From Cannabis sativa (lineage: Eukaryota; Streptophyta; Magnoliopsida; Rosales; Cannabaceae), in the NCBI RefSeq assembly GCF_029168945.1, contig NC_083603.1, positions 36,615,396 to 36,679,395 on the forward strand: a stretch of 64,000 nt of DNA. Reading direction: 5' to 3'. Shown here in pieces: positions 33,365-47,046 of the stretch. The notes beneath the pieces are model-generated. The model saw only the letters and a list, made by a program, of their open reading frames with translations, was not told where the DNA came from and did not search any database. Numbering within the stretch: position 1 is the stretch's first letter; every line of letters starts with the position of its first letter. Position numbers and translations under genes: made by a program.

Positions 33365-34695
33365 CAGCTATAGAGAGAAAGAGGAAGGCTTAGTTTTCTG
33401 AAAGACAATCTTAAGAAACTGTTGAAAAATACTTATTTTTGACTCAGCCATCACTTTCTATTTATAGGCAACTACTAGGTTTAGGTTAGTAATTATTTGG
33501 CATTAAAATAATGAAAATATTAATTGGAAAAAGCCAATCAAGTGGCCGACCATAGGTGTTAATGGGCCTCACTTGGATTTTGCAGTTTTCACAATTTTTA
33601 TTTCTATTTCCTCAAAAACGTCAATTTTCCAATTCTAACCATTTAAATGCCAAAACTATTTATTTAATAACTAAACTAGATTATTAAATAATATTGTCCT
33701 TTAATATAATTATTAATTAGACATATAGAGTCTCTTAATTAATAAATAAACCTAGAATCTCTTTTCTTTACACTATCACTCCTGCTTAGTGAAAATTCAC
33801 AGATTAAACATAGTCTAACTTTAGAATCATAAATCAATTATTGAATCTTACAAGTAGTATGGTCTCAACTAGAATGGGGACCATGGATCTATATTGTTGA
33901 GCTTCCAATAAGCTGAACAGAATTTACTAAGTAAATTCCCTAACTTATTAATTCCTTGTTGAATCCACTCTTAGAACTTGGAATTGCACTCTCAGACTTA
34001 TATAGAGCATTCTATATTTTTCACGATATAGATATCCTATCTCATTTAACCATCGTTATAATCTTAATGTGATCAAAGATCCTCTATATAGATGATTTAC
34101 ATCGAGATGGGATAAATTTACCGTTTTCAACCCTCAATGTATTTGGCCCCTTAAAACACTTAGCTACCTGTAAATGATGTTTTAGTGATCTAATATATAG
34201 TCACTGAAACAAGAGCTCATCCATTTACTTCTACTTAGCTAAGCTCGAAGGGAATCATCACTTTACTTCTATACACCAGTAGAAGCTATAGATTCCATAT
34301 TTATGTTCAGTGCTCCCACTCAATCATACTATCATGTTCCCAAAATATACGTATCACCCTGACCGAAAAGTAGGCTTAACTAATAAATCAAAGAACATGA
34401 ATAGCACTCCTGAGTTGAGCCTAAGCATATCAGGATTTAGATTCTTTTAATCTAAGATCAACTAGTGATATTCACTTGGAAAGATATAACGGTAAGATTA
34501 TAATATCTGTACTAAGTTCAATATCGGTCCAGTCCAATGTATACTCCATACATTCGAAACTAGTATACTTTAGCAATGTCCTGGAAAGAACATAACATCT
34601 ACTCTAAGTGTAAGTACGCATCATCGCTGATTATCACATCAGTGTAAATCCAAAACACTGATGAAACACGGACTTAGTCTTTTGAATCATATAAT
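32992..34695 (-). mobile_element. Angela-like LTR copy 3 (5' LTR), truncated
   Basis: It starts TGATGGAAATTATTTTACC directly after the primer site and so is a 5' LTR in minus orientation. It is cut near TTGAATCATATAAT at 34695 by the start of copy 4. The missing end would be about 200 bp. A (GA)n run lies at 33317-33362. On the minus strand CCTATAAATAGA near 33465 is a candidate LTR TATA box. Confidence 0.8.
33317..33362. repeat. (GA)n microsatellite in LTR
   Basis: About 46 bp of uninterrupted AG repeats at a site where sister LTRs carry shorter runs (29822-29842, 28575-28588, 61553-61564). Confidence 0.93.
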
Positions 34696-36602
34696 TGTTG
34701 GATATTTATTTTACAAGGATCTTAGATCTACTCACAAGTATGTTGTTTAAACACCCTAAATATGAACTTTCTAAAACGATAAATTAAACACATATAAAGT
34801 TAAGAAAACCTTACATTGATGCAGCGGAATTAATGTCTCCTTCCACTCAGATCTCTAACCCTTGTATCCTTTCTGTAGCAGAGTATAATCGAGATCTGAT
34901 CTTGAATGTCCTTCTTATTTGAGTTTGATCCTTCACAGTCTTCCAATCTAATGATTGAGTTACTGCTTGTTGTGTGTTGGCACTTACTCTTTCACTAGGG
35001 TCCGAAATTTATGAAGAAGAAAAGAGAAGAGAGGGTTTCGGCCAGGTATAGAAAGTAGGGAAGGCTCAGTTTTTCTGAAGAGAGAAATTTCTGTCAAATA
35101 ACTTATGAATTGTATGTCTTGTTTTTATTGAGTCATCACTTTCTATTTATAGGCAACTACTAGGTTTAGGTTAGGAATTATTTGGCATTAAAATAATGAA
35201 AAAATCAATTTGAAAATCCACAAATAGTGGACGGCCATGGTGTGTTAGTGGGCCCCACTTGATTTTGCAGTTTTAACAAATTTTATTTCTATTTTCTCAA
35301 AAATGCCAATTTTCCAATTCTAACCTTTTAAATGTCAAAACTAATTATTTAATAACTAAAATAGATTATTAAATAATATTGTCATTTAATTTAATTAATA
35401 ACTAGACATATAAAGTCCAGTAATAAATAAATAAACCTAGAATCTCTTTTCTTTACAATTTCACCCCTGCTTAGTGAAAATTCATAAAATTAAACATAGT
35501 CTAACTTTAGAATTATAATTGATCAATCACGAATCAATTAATGAGTCTTACAAGCAGAATGTTTTCAACTATAATGGGGACTATGGATGTATATGCTGAG
35601 CTTCCAATAAGTGAATCAAATTTACAAAGTAAATTCCTACTCATTAATTCTTCGTTGAATCCACTCTTAGAACTTAGAATTGCACTCTCAGACTTATATA
35701 GAGCATATTATATGTTCCACGATATCAATATGCTTTCTCATTTAACCATTGTTATAATCTTATTGTGATTTAAAGATCCTCTATATAGATGATCTACATC
35801 GAGATGGGATTTCTTTACCGTTCTCACCCCTCAATCCCCTTAAAACACTTAGCTACCTATAAATGGTGTTTAGTGATCTAATAATTAGTCAGTTAAACAA
35901 GAGCTCATCTATTTACTTCTATTTGCTAAGTTCGAAGGGAATCATCACTTAACTTTATACACCAGTAGAAGCTATAGATTCCATATTTATGTTCAGCACT
36001 CCCACTCAATCATACTATCATGTTCCCAAAATATACGTATCACCCTGACCCAAAAGTAGGCTTAACTAATAAATCAAGGAACATGAATAGCACTCCTGAG
36101 TTGAGCCTAAGCATATAAGGATTTAGATTCTTTTATTCTTAAGATCAACTATTGATATTGACTTGGAAAGATATATATATATATATAACGAACTGTAAGT
36201 TTGTAATATCTTAACTTAGTTGCAATATCGGTCCAGTCCAATGTATACTCCATACATTCGAAACTAGTATACTTTACTAATGTCCTGGAAAGAACATAAC
36301 ACTTACTCCAAGTGTAAGTACACATCATCGCTGATTAACACATTAGTGTAAATCAAATAACATTGATGAAACAGGGACCAAGTCTTTTGATTCATATGAT
36401 CACAATCACATTCCAGTGTGTTGACGATACTGTAATTGTGAATAAACATATGATCTGGATTTAACTGATTCTGTGTGTAAATGTAATAAACATATTAAAC
36501 CATTAGCATGTAAAATTCATGCAAACATCAATCACTTCAAATTTCTTATATTGATAACTAATCGGATTGTAAAGAGTTTTATTTAGGGCATAAAACCCAA
36601 CA
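34696..36602 (-). mobile_element. Angela-like LTR copy 4, complete
   Basis: It runs from TGTTGGATATTTATTTTAC to GGGCATAAAACCCAACA, 1907 bp, followed by AACTCCCACTTGCA (36603 on). On the minus strand that is the polypurine tract TGCAAGTGGGAGTT of a 3' LTR. A short (TA)n run is near 36170-36187. Only 182 bp of interior follow before copy 5. Confidence 0.85.
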
Positions 36603-36784
36603 AACTCCCACTTGCAATAACATAAAACAAACTGTGCAAATACGTCAATCTGATGTCTTGATCTTCAGATCAAGTGTAGTATATTTGAATCCACCCAAAC
36701 TTCTAGAAACTAGTTCATAAATTCACTTATGAAACATCCTTTACTATATGCTTTACTCATCAAGGGATATTGAAATCTTTACTG
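36603..36784 (-). mobile_element. Angela-like interior fragment
   Basis: The polypurine tract and 3' pol-adjacent sequence match 38702-38880 and 41873-42060. It stops at TCTTTACTG where copy 5 begins. Confidence 0.7.
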
Positions 36785-38701
36785 TGTTGGAAATATATTT
36801 TACCAGGAACTTAGATATACTCACAAGTATGTTGATTTAACAACCTAATATTGAACTTCTAAAACAATGAACTAAACACATAAAAGTGAAGAATAACTTA
36901 CAGTGATGGCAGCAGAATTAAGTGTCTCCTTCCACTTAGATCTCTAACCCTTGATTCCTGTCTGTAGCAGAGTATAATCAAGATCTTAGCCCGAAAGTTC
37001 TTCAGTTGGATGTGATCCTTCACAGTCTTCCAAACTATGATGAGGTACTGAGTGATGTGTGTGGGCACTTCTCTCTCACTAGGATTTTCAAAATTCTCTC
37101 TTATTTTTCTCTCTTGATTTCGTGTGATACAATGCATCCAGGAGAAGAGAGCAAAGGGCTACTATATATAGGAAAAGGGAAGAGCATTACTTTCCAAATA
37201 AGCAGTTTCCTCTTTTACTATGTAATTGATTAACTGTCTTATTTAGTGTGATCCACCGCTTTCCTATTTTGCTTGGCTTTGATTAGCAATTGCATGACAA
37301 TTTAAATAGAAAATAACAATTGGGAAACATGCAAAGGGTGGCCGGCCATGGTGTGTATGGGCCTCACAGGAATTTTGCAGTTTCCTCAATTTTATTTCTA
37401 TTTCTAAAATGCCATTTCCAATTCTAATCTTTTAAATGCCAAAACTAATTATTTAATAACTAAAATGGATTATTAAATAATATTGTCATTTAAAATAATT
37501 ATTAATTAGACATGCAAAGTCTCTTAAATAATAATTAAACCTAGAAACCCTTTTATTTACAATTTCATCCTTAAACTGTGAGAATTCACAAATTAGACAT
37601 AGTCTAACTTTTAGAATTATAATTTATTAATCATAAATCAATTATAGAGTCTTACAAACAGTATAGTCTCAACTAGAATGGGGACCATGGATCTATATGC
37701 TGAGCTTCCAATAAGTTGAACCGATTTACCAAGTAAATCCCTAACTTATTAATTCCTTGTTGAATCCACTCTTAGAACTTGGAATTGCACTCTCAGACTT
37801 ATATAGAGCATACCATAAGTTTCACGATATCAATATGCTATCTCATTTAACCATTGTTATAATCTTAATGTGATTTAGAGATCCTCCATATAGATGATTT
37901 ACATCGAGATGGGACCAATTTACCGTTTACACCCCTCAATGTATTTTGCCCCTTTGAACACTTAGTCACCTGTAAATGATGTTTTAGTGATCTAATATAC
38001 AGTCACTGAAACAAGAGCTCATCCATTTACTTCTATTTAACTAAGCTCAAAGGGAATCATCACTTTACTTCTATACACCAGTAGAAGCTATAGATTTCCA
38101 TATTTATGTTCAGCACTCCCACTTAGTTATGCTATCATGTTCCCAAAATATACGTATTATCCTTACCTAAAAGGTAGCCTTAACTAATAAATCAAAGGAC
38201 ATGAATAGCACTCCTGAGATTGAGCCTAAGCATATCAAGATTTAGATTCTCTTAATCTAAGATCAACTTCTGACATTGACTTGGAAAGATACAACGGTAA
38301 GTTTACAATATCTTTGACCAAGTTCAACATCGGTCCAGTCCAATGTATACTCCATACATTCGAAACTAGTGTACTTTGCCAATGTTCTAGAAAGAACATA
38401 ACACTTACTCCAAGTGTAAGTATACTTCATCGCTTATTATCACATCAGTGTAAATCCAAAACACTGATGAACAGGGACCAAATCTTTTGAATCATATAAT
38501 CACAATCACATTCCACTATATCGACAATACTGTAATTGTGAATAACTATATGTTCTGGATTTAACTGATTTTGTGCATATATCAAGTATATATATTAAAC
38601 CATAAACATGTAACATACATGTAATCATAATTCACTTCAAAATTCTAAATTGATAACTAATCAAATTGTAATGGGTTTTATTTAGGGCACAAAACCCAAC
38701 A
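36785..38701 (-). mobile_element. Angela-like LTR copy 5, complete
   Basis: It runs from TGTTGGAAATATATTTTACC to GGGCACAAAACCCAACA, 1917 bp, followed by the polypurine tract complement at 38702. It is therefore a 3' LTR in minus orientation whose interior continues only to about 39094. Confidence 0.85.
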
Positions 38702-39094
38702 AACTCCCACTTGCACTAACATCAAACAAGTTGTGCATTACAATCAATCTTTTGCCTTGATCCTATGATCAAGTGTAGTATATTTGAGTCCACCCATATA
38801 TTTGGAACCAGGTTCATAAAACTTATGATGCCTCCTTAACTATATGCTTTACTCCTCAAGGGATACTGATATCCTTACTGCCCATTAAGTACATCTGAAC
38901 AAACAGAAGACATATCTCTCAAATTTTAAAATTTGGAATTGAGATAATGCAGTGTAGAATTTTCTTCAGTAAAATAACTTTCTAGTAATTTCGAATTTAC
39001 AAAGTTATATCTTCTCTGATGAAGCTTGAATTATTATAGATGGGTTTTTACACTCTTCTATAATGATTCCTCCACCCCAGAGTAACCACCATCT
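38702..39094 (-). mobile_element. Angela-like interior fragment, 3' end
   Basis: It is collinear with 41873-42310, including the GGTTTTTACACTTCTxCAxAAT and CCACCCCAGAGTAACCACCATCT blocks. It diverges near 39094, where Sirevirus gag coding sequence starts. No target duplication is visible at that junction. Confidence 0.65.
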
Positions 39095-39986
39095 CATAAT
39101 TCTTGAAGGCCATGCATGCTTTGTTCAATGCAGTGTCCACAAATCAATTGAAGGTCATTGCAAACTGTGAGATGGCCAAAGAGGCTTGGGAAAACCTACG
39201 AATTAAAAATGAAGGAACGGATGCTGTAAAGAAATCCTGTCTTCGTGCTTTGGCAAAAGCGTTTGAAGATTTATCAATGGAGGAAGAAGAAACGGTGGAT
39301 GAGTTCCATGCTAAATTGTGTGACATATCAAATGAATCTTATTCTTTGGAAAAGACTTATTTTAATGCAAAGCTGGTTCATAAAGTCCTTGGAGTTATAC
39401 CTAGGAGATTTATGTCTAAAGTAACCTCCATTGAAGAAATGAGAAACGTGGAGGAACTGGATCTTGATGAACTAATTGGATCCTTGCAGAATTATGAAAT
39501 CTCATTAACAAGGTGCAAGAAAGAAAAAAAGAAGATGGATGTGAACAAAGAAAAAGGGGACAACAATATTGCGTTCATTCACAAAGAAGAAAATAAGTCT
39601 ATCCCAGATTTGTTTGCTGGTTTCTCAGATGAAGCTGTAGATTTGCTGACCAAGAACTATGCAAAATTCTTGAAAAAGAAGTACAAGAAACTGTGTTCTG
39701 AAGGTAAGAAAAATGCTTCCAAAAGAAATCCTCTTGGGAACTTCTGGCATGGTCAGCAACCCAGTGACAATAAGAGCATGGGCATTCAGTGTAGAGAATG
39801 TGATGGGTTCGGACACATTCAGGCCGAGTGTGCTAACACTCTCAAAAAGAAGAAAGCCCTTGTTGCCACCTGGAGCGATAGTGACGAAGAAAAAGACTCT
39901 ATTGCAAGCAAAAGTTCTAATGAGGATAAACAGGTAGTGGCTTTCATGGCTCAAAGTCATCAGTCTGTTGAATCTGAGGATGATGG
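39095..39986 (+). CDS. gag: Sirevirus (Copia) gag, central part, 5' truncated
   Basis: The open frame includes the UBN2-type gag core (MAKEAWENL near residue 25, LCDISNESYSL, KVLGVIPRRFMSKV, NVEELDLDELIGSLQNYE) and the zinc knuckle CRECDGFGHIQAEC near residue 228, then an acidic tail. The protein would form the particle and bind element RNA. The N-terminal quarter is missing where the Angela-like fragment abuts at about 39094. At 39986 the frame is split by the element 39987-63097 and resumes in frame at 63103. No stop is present in this part. Confidence 0.9.
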
Positions 39987-41872
39987 TGTTGGAAATTATT
40001 TTACCAGGATCTTAGATCTACTCACAAGTATGTTGATTAACACCCTAAATATGAACTTTCTAAAACGATGAAATAAACACATATAAAGTTTAGGAAACCT
40101 TACATTGGGTGCAGCGGAATATAATGACTCCTTCTGTTCAGATATCTAGCCCTTGATTCCTTTCTGTAGCAGAGCATTATCAATATCTGAACCAAGATCT
40201 CTTTCTCTGAATCTTTGATGCTAAAACTCCTTTTTGCTGAAAGTCTTTCTTCACGATCTTCCTCACTATGATTGAGATATCACTTGCTGTTTGTGGGTAC
40301 TACTCATACACTAAGAATTTCGAAATCTCAATGAGGAAGAGAGAGAGAGTGGGTTCGGCCAAAGATAGGGAGAGAGAAGGTTCAGGTTTTTTCTGATTCA
40401 GAAAGTGTCAGAAGAAAAGTGTAATTTTCCTGAAGCCTTCACTATCTATTTATAGCATTCCACTAGGGTTAGGTTTGAATTATTTGGCATTAAAATAATG
40501 AAAATATCAGAGGGAAAAACCCTATAAAAGTGGCCGGCCATGCAAGGTGGATTTGGGCCTCACTTTTTGCAATTTTACAGTTTTATCTTTTCTGCATCTG
40601 ATTTTCAAAAACGCCAATTTTCTAATTCAACCATTTAAATGCCAATTCTAACTATTTAATAACTATAAATAATTATTAAATAATATTGTCCTTTATCATA
40701 TTTATTAATTGAACCATACAAAGTATCATAATTAACAAATATGCCTCTATAAACTCTTTCTTTACAATTTCGCCCTTACTTAGTGAAAATTTACAAATAG
40801 ACATAGTCTAATTTGAGAATTATAATTGATTAATCAAAACCAATTACATGAGTCTTACAAGCAATATTATCTCAACTAGTGGGGGGACCATGGGTCTATA
40901 TAACCGAGCTTCCAATAAGTAGATCAAGAATTTAGCACTAAAATTCACTAACTTATTAATTCTTCGTTGAATCCACGCATAGAACTTAGAATTGCACTCT
41001 CAGTATATAGAATGCTCTATATGTTTCACCATATAGACACATCATTAGTTATCCATTGTTATAATCCTAATGTGATCAATGATCCTCTATATGAATGATC
41101 TACACTGTAAAGGGATTAAATTACCGTTACACCCTACAATGTATTTATTCCTTAAAACACTTGACCCCGTATAAATGATATTTCAGCTTATGTGAAATGA
41201 GTACTCCACCATTTACGTTCGTTTGGTCAAGCTCGAAGGAGATCATCCTTTGCTTACTATTCGCCAGATAGAAGCTATAGATTCCATGTTTATGCTAGCG
41301 CTCCCACTCAATTGCACTACCATGTTCCCAAAATGTACGTATCACCCTGACCTAAAAGTAGGCTTAACTAACAAATCAAAGAACACGAATAGCCTTTCAA
41401 GATTGAGCCTAATCATAACAGGATTAAGAACATTTGATCTAGGATCAACTAGGCGATATTGACTTGAATAGATATTACGGTAAGTTAATCTAAGTCAAAG
41501 TTCAATATCGGTCCCTTCCGATGCATACTCCATGCATCCAACCTGAGCTTTACTTTAACCAATGTTCTGGAAAGAACATAGTATTTCTCCAAATACAAGT
41601 AAACTCTTGTTGTAGATTATCATATCAGTAAAACCCTGTGTCTGATAAATCTAGGAAACTTTATTCACATAGTCATGTTTACTTTCCAATGTGTTGACGA
41701 CACAATAAACAGGATCAAGTATGTGAAAAGGGTTTCAGATGAATTTATACATTATGTACATATAATCATAAATCATGTGAACCATGAAACATTAAATGTT
41801 ATTTCTGATCTATATTAATAAGTAAATCTGATTATATTGAAATGAGTTTTATTTAGGGCATAAAACCCAACA
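39987..41872 (-). repeat. Angela-like 3' LTR
   Basis: From TGTTGGAAATTATTTTACC to GGGCATAAAACCCAACA. It is very similar to 61202-63097, with scattered substitutions and small indels. A minus-strand GCTATAAATAGATAG near 40441-40455 is the likely LTR TATA box. Confidence 0.9.
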
Positions 41873-44800
41873 AACTCCCACTTGCACCAATATAAAACAA
41901 AAAGTGCGTTTCAAATAATCTCAACACCTTGATATACAAATCAAGTGTAGTAGTAGTAAACTCCTCGTAATAGGATCTGAAAGGTTGAATTAACCACAAC
42001 CTTTTCTCCACTATTACTCTTCCTTTAATCACAAAATCATTGATAATATGAAATTCCTCTCTATATGTCTACTCTCTTGGGATACTGGATTCTATATCTT
42101 TGGCAACTACTTTTGGTTAATCAGGAAATTAACACTAGTAGTTTAAGGCAATTTGGAATGATGCCAAAAATGTATAGAACTTTCCTTAGACGGAATAAGT
42201 ACCTTTCCTGTAGCTTTAACATTCAGTCTCTCTCTGGTAGACCTAGAGACTTCAGATAGGTTTTTACACTTCTCCAAAATCACTATTCCACCCCCAGAGT
42301 AATCACCATCTTATCAGAAAGATTTTCTAGCACAAAGGCAAATTTCGAAATCTGATATGGTGTAGTCTAAGAGTTTTAAACACACCCTTATAGACTAACA
42401 TATAGTTCCTCTTCTTAATCTTAAGATTTACTTGATTGTCTTCCAATGTTCTTCTCCTGAATTAATCTGATACCTACTCATTACTCCCACTCAACAGCAG
42501 GTGTCTGGTCTAAGGCATACAAAAGCATATCTAAGACCTCTCACTGTTGATATGAGAAATTCTTTCATGGCTTTATCTTTTCTGGAATAGTTGAGACTTT
42601 TCCTTAGATAAATAAAATCTATGTCTAAGAAGTTGTGAAGCTTCTATAGATTGTCATTAGAAAGAAAATGCTTCAGCATCTTACTAAAGTAAGTTGCTTG
42701 CATTAGAGTAAGTAATTACCAGGTATACCATAAGCCATAGGTTTAGATAAACTCAAACCTATAATACTAGGAACAGGAAGTTTTTAAGTCCATTGAATAG
42801 ACTTATAAACGAAAATTTCCTTTTATGTCCTTGTAATAGAAAACTTTAGGTTACTCCATGTGAATGGATTAAACCATAGTTCTATTGGCTTTCTTCTTAG
42901 TTTCTTATCTTGACAATCCATTACTTGTTTAAACTCACAATGGATTTTAATCACTAGTGTCTCCCAAGTAATAAGAAGGTGAGTTCCTAGAAACTCTCCC
43001 ACTACGACAAGGTACCGTGAATTATGTCGAAGAAAACTAAATGGTATTGTTCTCTTCGGTTGTGACAAGACAACAGAGGGAGTGGGATCATCATATGTTA
43101 TATAAGATGATAGAACACTTTTGGAATCAAGAAAAATATCTCCTTTATTTGCTACTTGTTTTTCAGACTTAGTCATGTTCTTAGAAAAGTAGTATTTGTT
43201 TGAACAAACACTTTCTTATCTATTGACAATGGGATGGTCCACCCCTAATCACTTAGAATAGCTAACAAACCATGGTTAACAGTTCTAGCTTTTCTTAAGA
43301 TTTTTATTAGGTCATCCATGAATCTAGTAATGATTTACATTAAGTATACAACCATTACATCATTCTGAAATGGTATTACCATAGAAGGAATTAGGCAACG
43401 ACTAGTAACTAATCATCAACATGCAACTCGAAATTTCTGGGGAGGTAAGTTTAGATATAATTCAAAAATCAATTTAATGATCTTTGAACTGCATATCTAC
43501 TAACTATTTCTCCACCCCTATCAGTTCGCAAGATCTTTAACCACTTACCTTAATGGTTTTAACCATTGCTAGAAATTAATGAAATTTTTCAAACATTTCA
43601 AATTTCTTTGCTAAAAGGTATAATCTAGAGTTATCGTTTTAAGAATACAACGAAAAACTCATATCCACCCCTGAATGTACATCCATCTGCGAATGAGATG
43701 AACTACTTTCAGTGGATATAGGCATATTAACTCTTTGCAGAGATTGATCTTGTCAAATCCACTATGAACAAGATACAAATGCCATAGATTAAAAAAAAAA
43801 TGTGGTAGTGTCTATTGATGACATAGGTTTAGTTACATCAAAGAGTTCTTAGAATACTGCAAGTGGATCCTGATCACAGAATACTAAACTCATATTCCAT
43901 ACAGTTTGAATCCATTAATAGAAAATGGTTATTAAACACTTGTGAAGGTGTAACTGTATTGCATCCTGGAACTAGAAATATAAGAAAATTTCTGTTTGGA
44001 ATCTAAAATTAAAGTCAAAGACTTAAATTTATACCAAATATAATGAGTAATTCTATCTTGGACCACCACTACTAATTTAACTCTAAGTCTTATTTGCCCA
44101 TACAAGTAGGAGATTTCTAAGATTGAGGATTTATATCAATTGGGAATAGAATTTCGGGATTATAATCATATGTGTCATTTAATTTCTTAAGAGAAAATAT
44201 AATGACATTAAATGATATATAGACCATTCATCCAATGATATGTTATTGAGCTAATTCGAAATGAATAAGCTAAGAGGAATTAGGATAATTTCAGTGGATA
44301 TAGGCATATTAACTCTTTGCAGAGATTGATCTTGTCAAATCCACTATGAACAAGATACAAATGTCGTACATTAAAAAAAAATGTGGTAGTGTCTATTGAT
44401 GACATAGGTTTAGTTACATCAAAGAGTTCTTAGAATACTGCAAGTGGATCCTGGTCACAGAATACCTAACTCATATTCCATACAGTTTTAATCCATTAAT
44501 AGAAGATGGATATTAAACACTTGAGAAAGTGTAACTGTATTGTATTCTGGAATTAGAAATATAAGAAAATTTCGATTTGGAATCTAAAATTAAAGTCAAA
44601 GACTTAAATTTATACCAAATATAATGAGTAATTCTATCTTGGACCACCACTACTAATACAAACTCTAAGTCAGATTTGCCCATACAAGTAGGAGATTTCT
44701 AAGATTGAGGATTTATATCAATTGGGAATAGAATTTCAGGATTATAATCATATGCGTCATTTAATTTCTTAAGAGAAAATATATAATGACATGAAATGAT

Positions 44801-46245
44801 TTATAGACCATTCATCCAATGATATGTTTTGAAGCTAATTCGAAATGAATAAGCTAAGAGGAATTAGGATAATTTCGTTTATAAATAAGAATCCAACGAT
44901 GCTTCGATTAGCGAATGTCAAAGTAATCTTATTTATACAATCTTCTTGTTTCATATCGTAAAAATACTAGTCTAAGGTGTCATCAATTGATGAACAGCTA
45001 GATGTCGCATATACAATATTTATCTTTCGAGATCTAACACTATTATGTATGTGTAATGGTGAAAATCCACTAGGGATTTATCTCATTAGATAAATAGGCC
45101 AAGTTAGACCAACAATGAAGATTCGAAATTAAACTACAATTTAATAACAGAAAATAACATGGTTCAATATAAGTTCATACACAATTCAGAAATTATAAAC
45201 ATATAGCAAGTAGGAATGACAAGTGAAAATACTAAAACATACAATCCTAAATAATTTCCAAGGTTTTCAACAAACTGATATCAGTGTCCCGTTTAGGCGA
45301 GAGTCAAAGCTACCATTCATTGAATAGAGTTGTCAGCTCGTCTAAAATGTTAAACATTCTAGCAACCTTTTATTCGATCAAGATTGGAATTCAGCGTTGT
45401 CCTGTTTAGGCGAGAGTCAAGGCAATTCTATCTTATGAGCTTCCACCATTGTTTCATAATTTGCAAGTCAAGTACGGTCGCCACCATTAGGGTGATCCAT
45501 ACCATACAAAACACTTACAAACTACTTATCATGCGAGGTTAAACGGTGCGAAATTGCTAATGAACGTTCCTCCATTAGGGAGGATTACTCACTAAAACAA
45601 ACGCGGTGTAAAACCCACAATGGAGATCGAATGTCTTAATAATAAAGCTCATTATTTAAAGAGAGTTGTATTTTCTTTGATTCTCTTTTATTTAATCTAT
45701 TTATTTTAAATATATATTTATTTTAAAATTTCCAATTTAGAATGAAAAATTCTAAATATAAATTTTAATTTAATATTTATAAATTTTACTTAGATGGATA
45801 TGAAAATAACATGAATTATTTCCATCTTAGTAATAATTTCCAATAAATATTTAGAAAAATATTCAATTTAAGTTGTTACAAAATTAATTTAAATTAATTT
45901 ACAACTCAAATTTTATTTTCTATAAATATATATATATTGCAATTCGAAAAATTAAAGTATTTAAGAATACAATTTTCGAAAAATGCATGTTAAAATAAAA
46001 AATAAATCCTGGAAAAATTATTCTAATTTAATGTTGGCCCAAAATTAATTAATAAAATTAATTTACAACAAAAAATATAATTTTCCTTTTTAATTAAATA
46101 TATATAAGAAAAATTTCAAATATTTAAGTGTGATGATGAAAATCAACTTAAATATTAATTTTCTATTTAATTAAATACACTAGAAAAATACTTCAAGCAA
46201 AAATATCACCTATCTAGATTTTCCTTTGACTAATTAATTCAATTT
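41873..46245 (-). pseudogene. Angela-like degenerate pol region
   Basis: Only traces of coding remain. On the minus strand near 42450-42560 a translation resembles the Copia segment after reverse transcriptase (GLRYAF, then RPD, then SRYQ). A 117-codon frame at 42823-43176 has no clear motif. No catalytic triad, zinc knuckle or protease motif was found. From about 44900 to 46245 the sequence is AT-rich with no frame. Two TGTCC(C/T)GTTTAGGCGAGAGTCAA blocks lie near 45286 and 45400. The region looks old or non-autonomous. Confidence 0.55.
43709..44872. repeat. 582-bp tandem duplication
   Basis: TTCAGTGGATATAGGC starts at 43708 and again at 44290, and the two copies match nearly throughout (43709-44290, 44291-44872). 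Differences are scattered, for example GCCATAGATT versus GTCGTACATT, plus small indels. The Angela interior therefore contains a direct duplication not required by the element. Confidence 0.88.
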
Positions 46246-46250
46246 CTAAT

Positions 46251-47030
46251 TGTTGACCGAGATTTTCGGCAACTATTAAAATATGATTATAATAAAGAGC
46301 TGTAAGAAAGTGAGATGAAGATTTTTACGTGGTTGGGGCGTTAATGAGCCTTAGTCCACGAGTCTTTGTTATTAATGGATGTATTTAATACAGATTCCAC
46401 ACTTGAGAGAATGTCTTTCTCATAAATACTGAGAATGTTCTTGGTGAGTATTTTCTCTCCTTGCTCTTTTGCAAACCAAGATTCTCGACCCCATTAAATG
46501 AGCTTTGAGGGGGTATTTATAGTGTTTTGGTGGGGTAATCCCTAGAATTGTTCTTACACATGTATCTGTAAGTATCCATAAAGTTGGGCATTTCCAATGA
46601 ACATACCATGGGTGATGCATGGTCAAATCCCTAGGTGCCGTAGGGTTTTTATGAAGAATGTCCTTTTTTCCTTGTGATTGACGTGACTCTTCGCAGAGTA
46701 GCCGTCGCTAGACTTAAATGATCATTACTGTAGCGCTGCTGTTTGGGGGTTGTGCCGTCAGACTTTATTGCGTGTTACAGTCCCAACACGCTTCCTCCCA
46801 TGCGGCATTAAATGCGACTTGATTGCTCGAGAGAGATCTGACACATCCCGGAGAGGCTTCTCGTCATGCGAGCTTCCCGGAGTACCTTGTACTCCGGTTG
46901 CCTCCTCCGGGACTCACGCTAACAGCGCTTCCTTGTGGCGCACAAAGACTTATCAAATGTTTACAGGTTATCTGATCCACGTGTCCTAATTCGACTGGTC
47001 CACGTATTTTGAGCGAATTCAGGGGCAACA
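46251..47030 (-). repeat. Tat-A 3' LTR
   Basis: From TGTTGACCGAGATTTTCGGC to AATTCAGGGGCAACA, 780 bp. Minus-strand CTATAAATA at 46514-46522 is the probable sense-promoter TATA box. The polypurine tract lies just right at 47031-47046. Confidence 0.95.
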
Positions 47031-47046
47031 TTTACCCCCCAAGCCT
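47031..47046 (-). promoter_or_regulatory. Tat-A polypurine tract
   Basis: The minus strand reads AGGCTTGGGGGGTAAA directly before the LTR start TGTTGCCCC. It would prime plus-strand DNA synthesis. A matching tract is found in Tat-B at 18516-18528. Confidence 0.88.

Noticed and set aside
42823..43176. 117-codon minus-strand frame as a gene
   Set aside because: It lies in the degenerate Angela-like interior and I could not match any pol motif to it.
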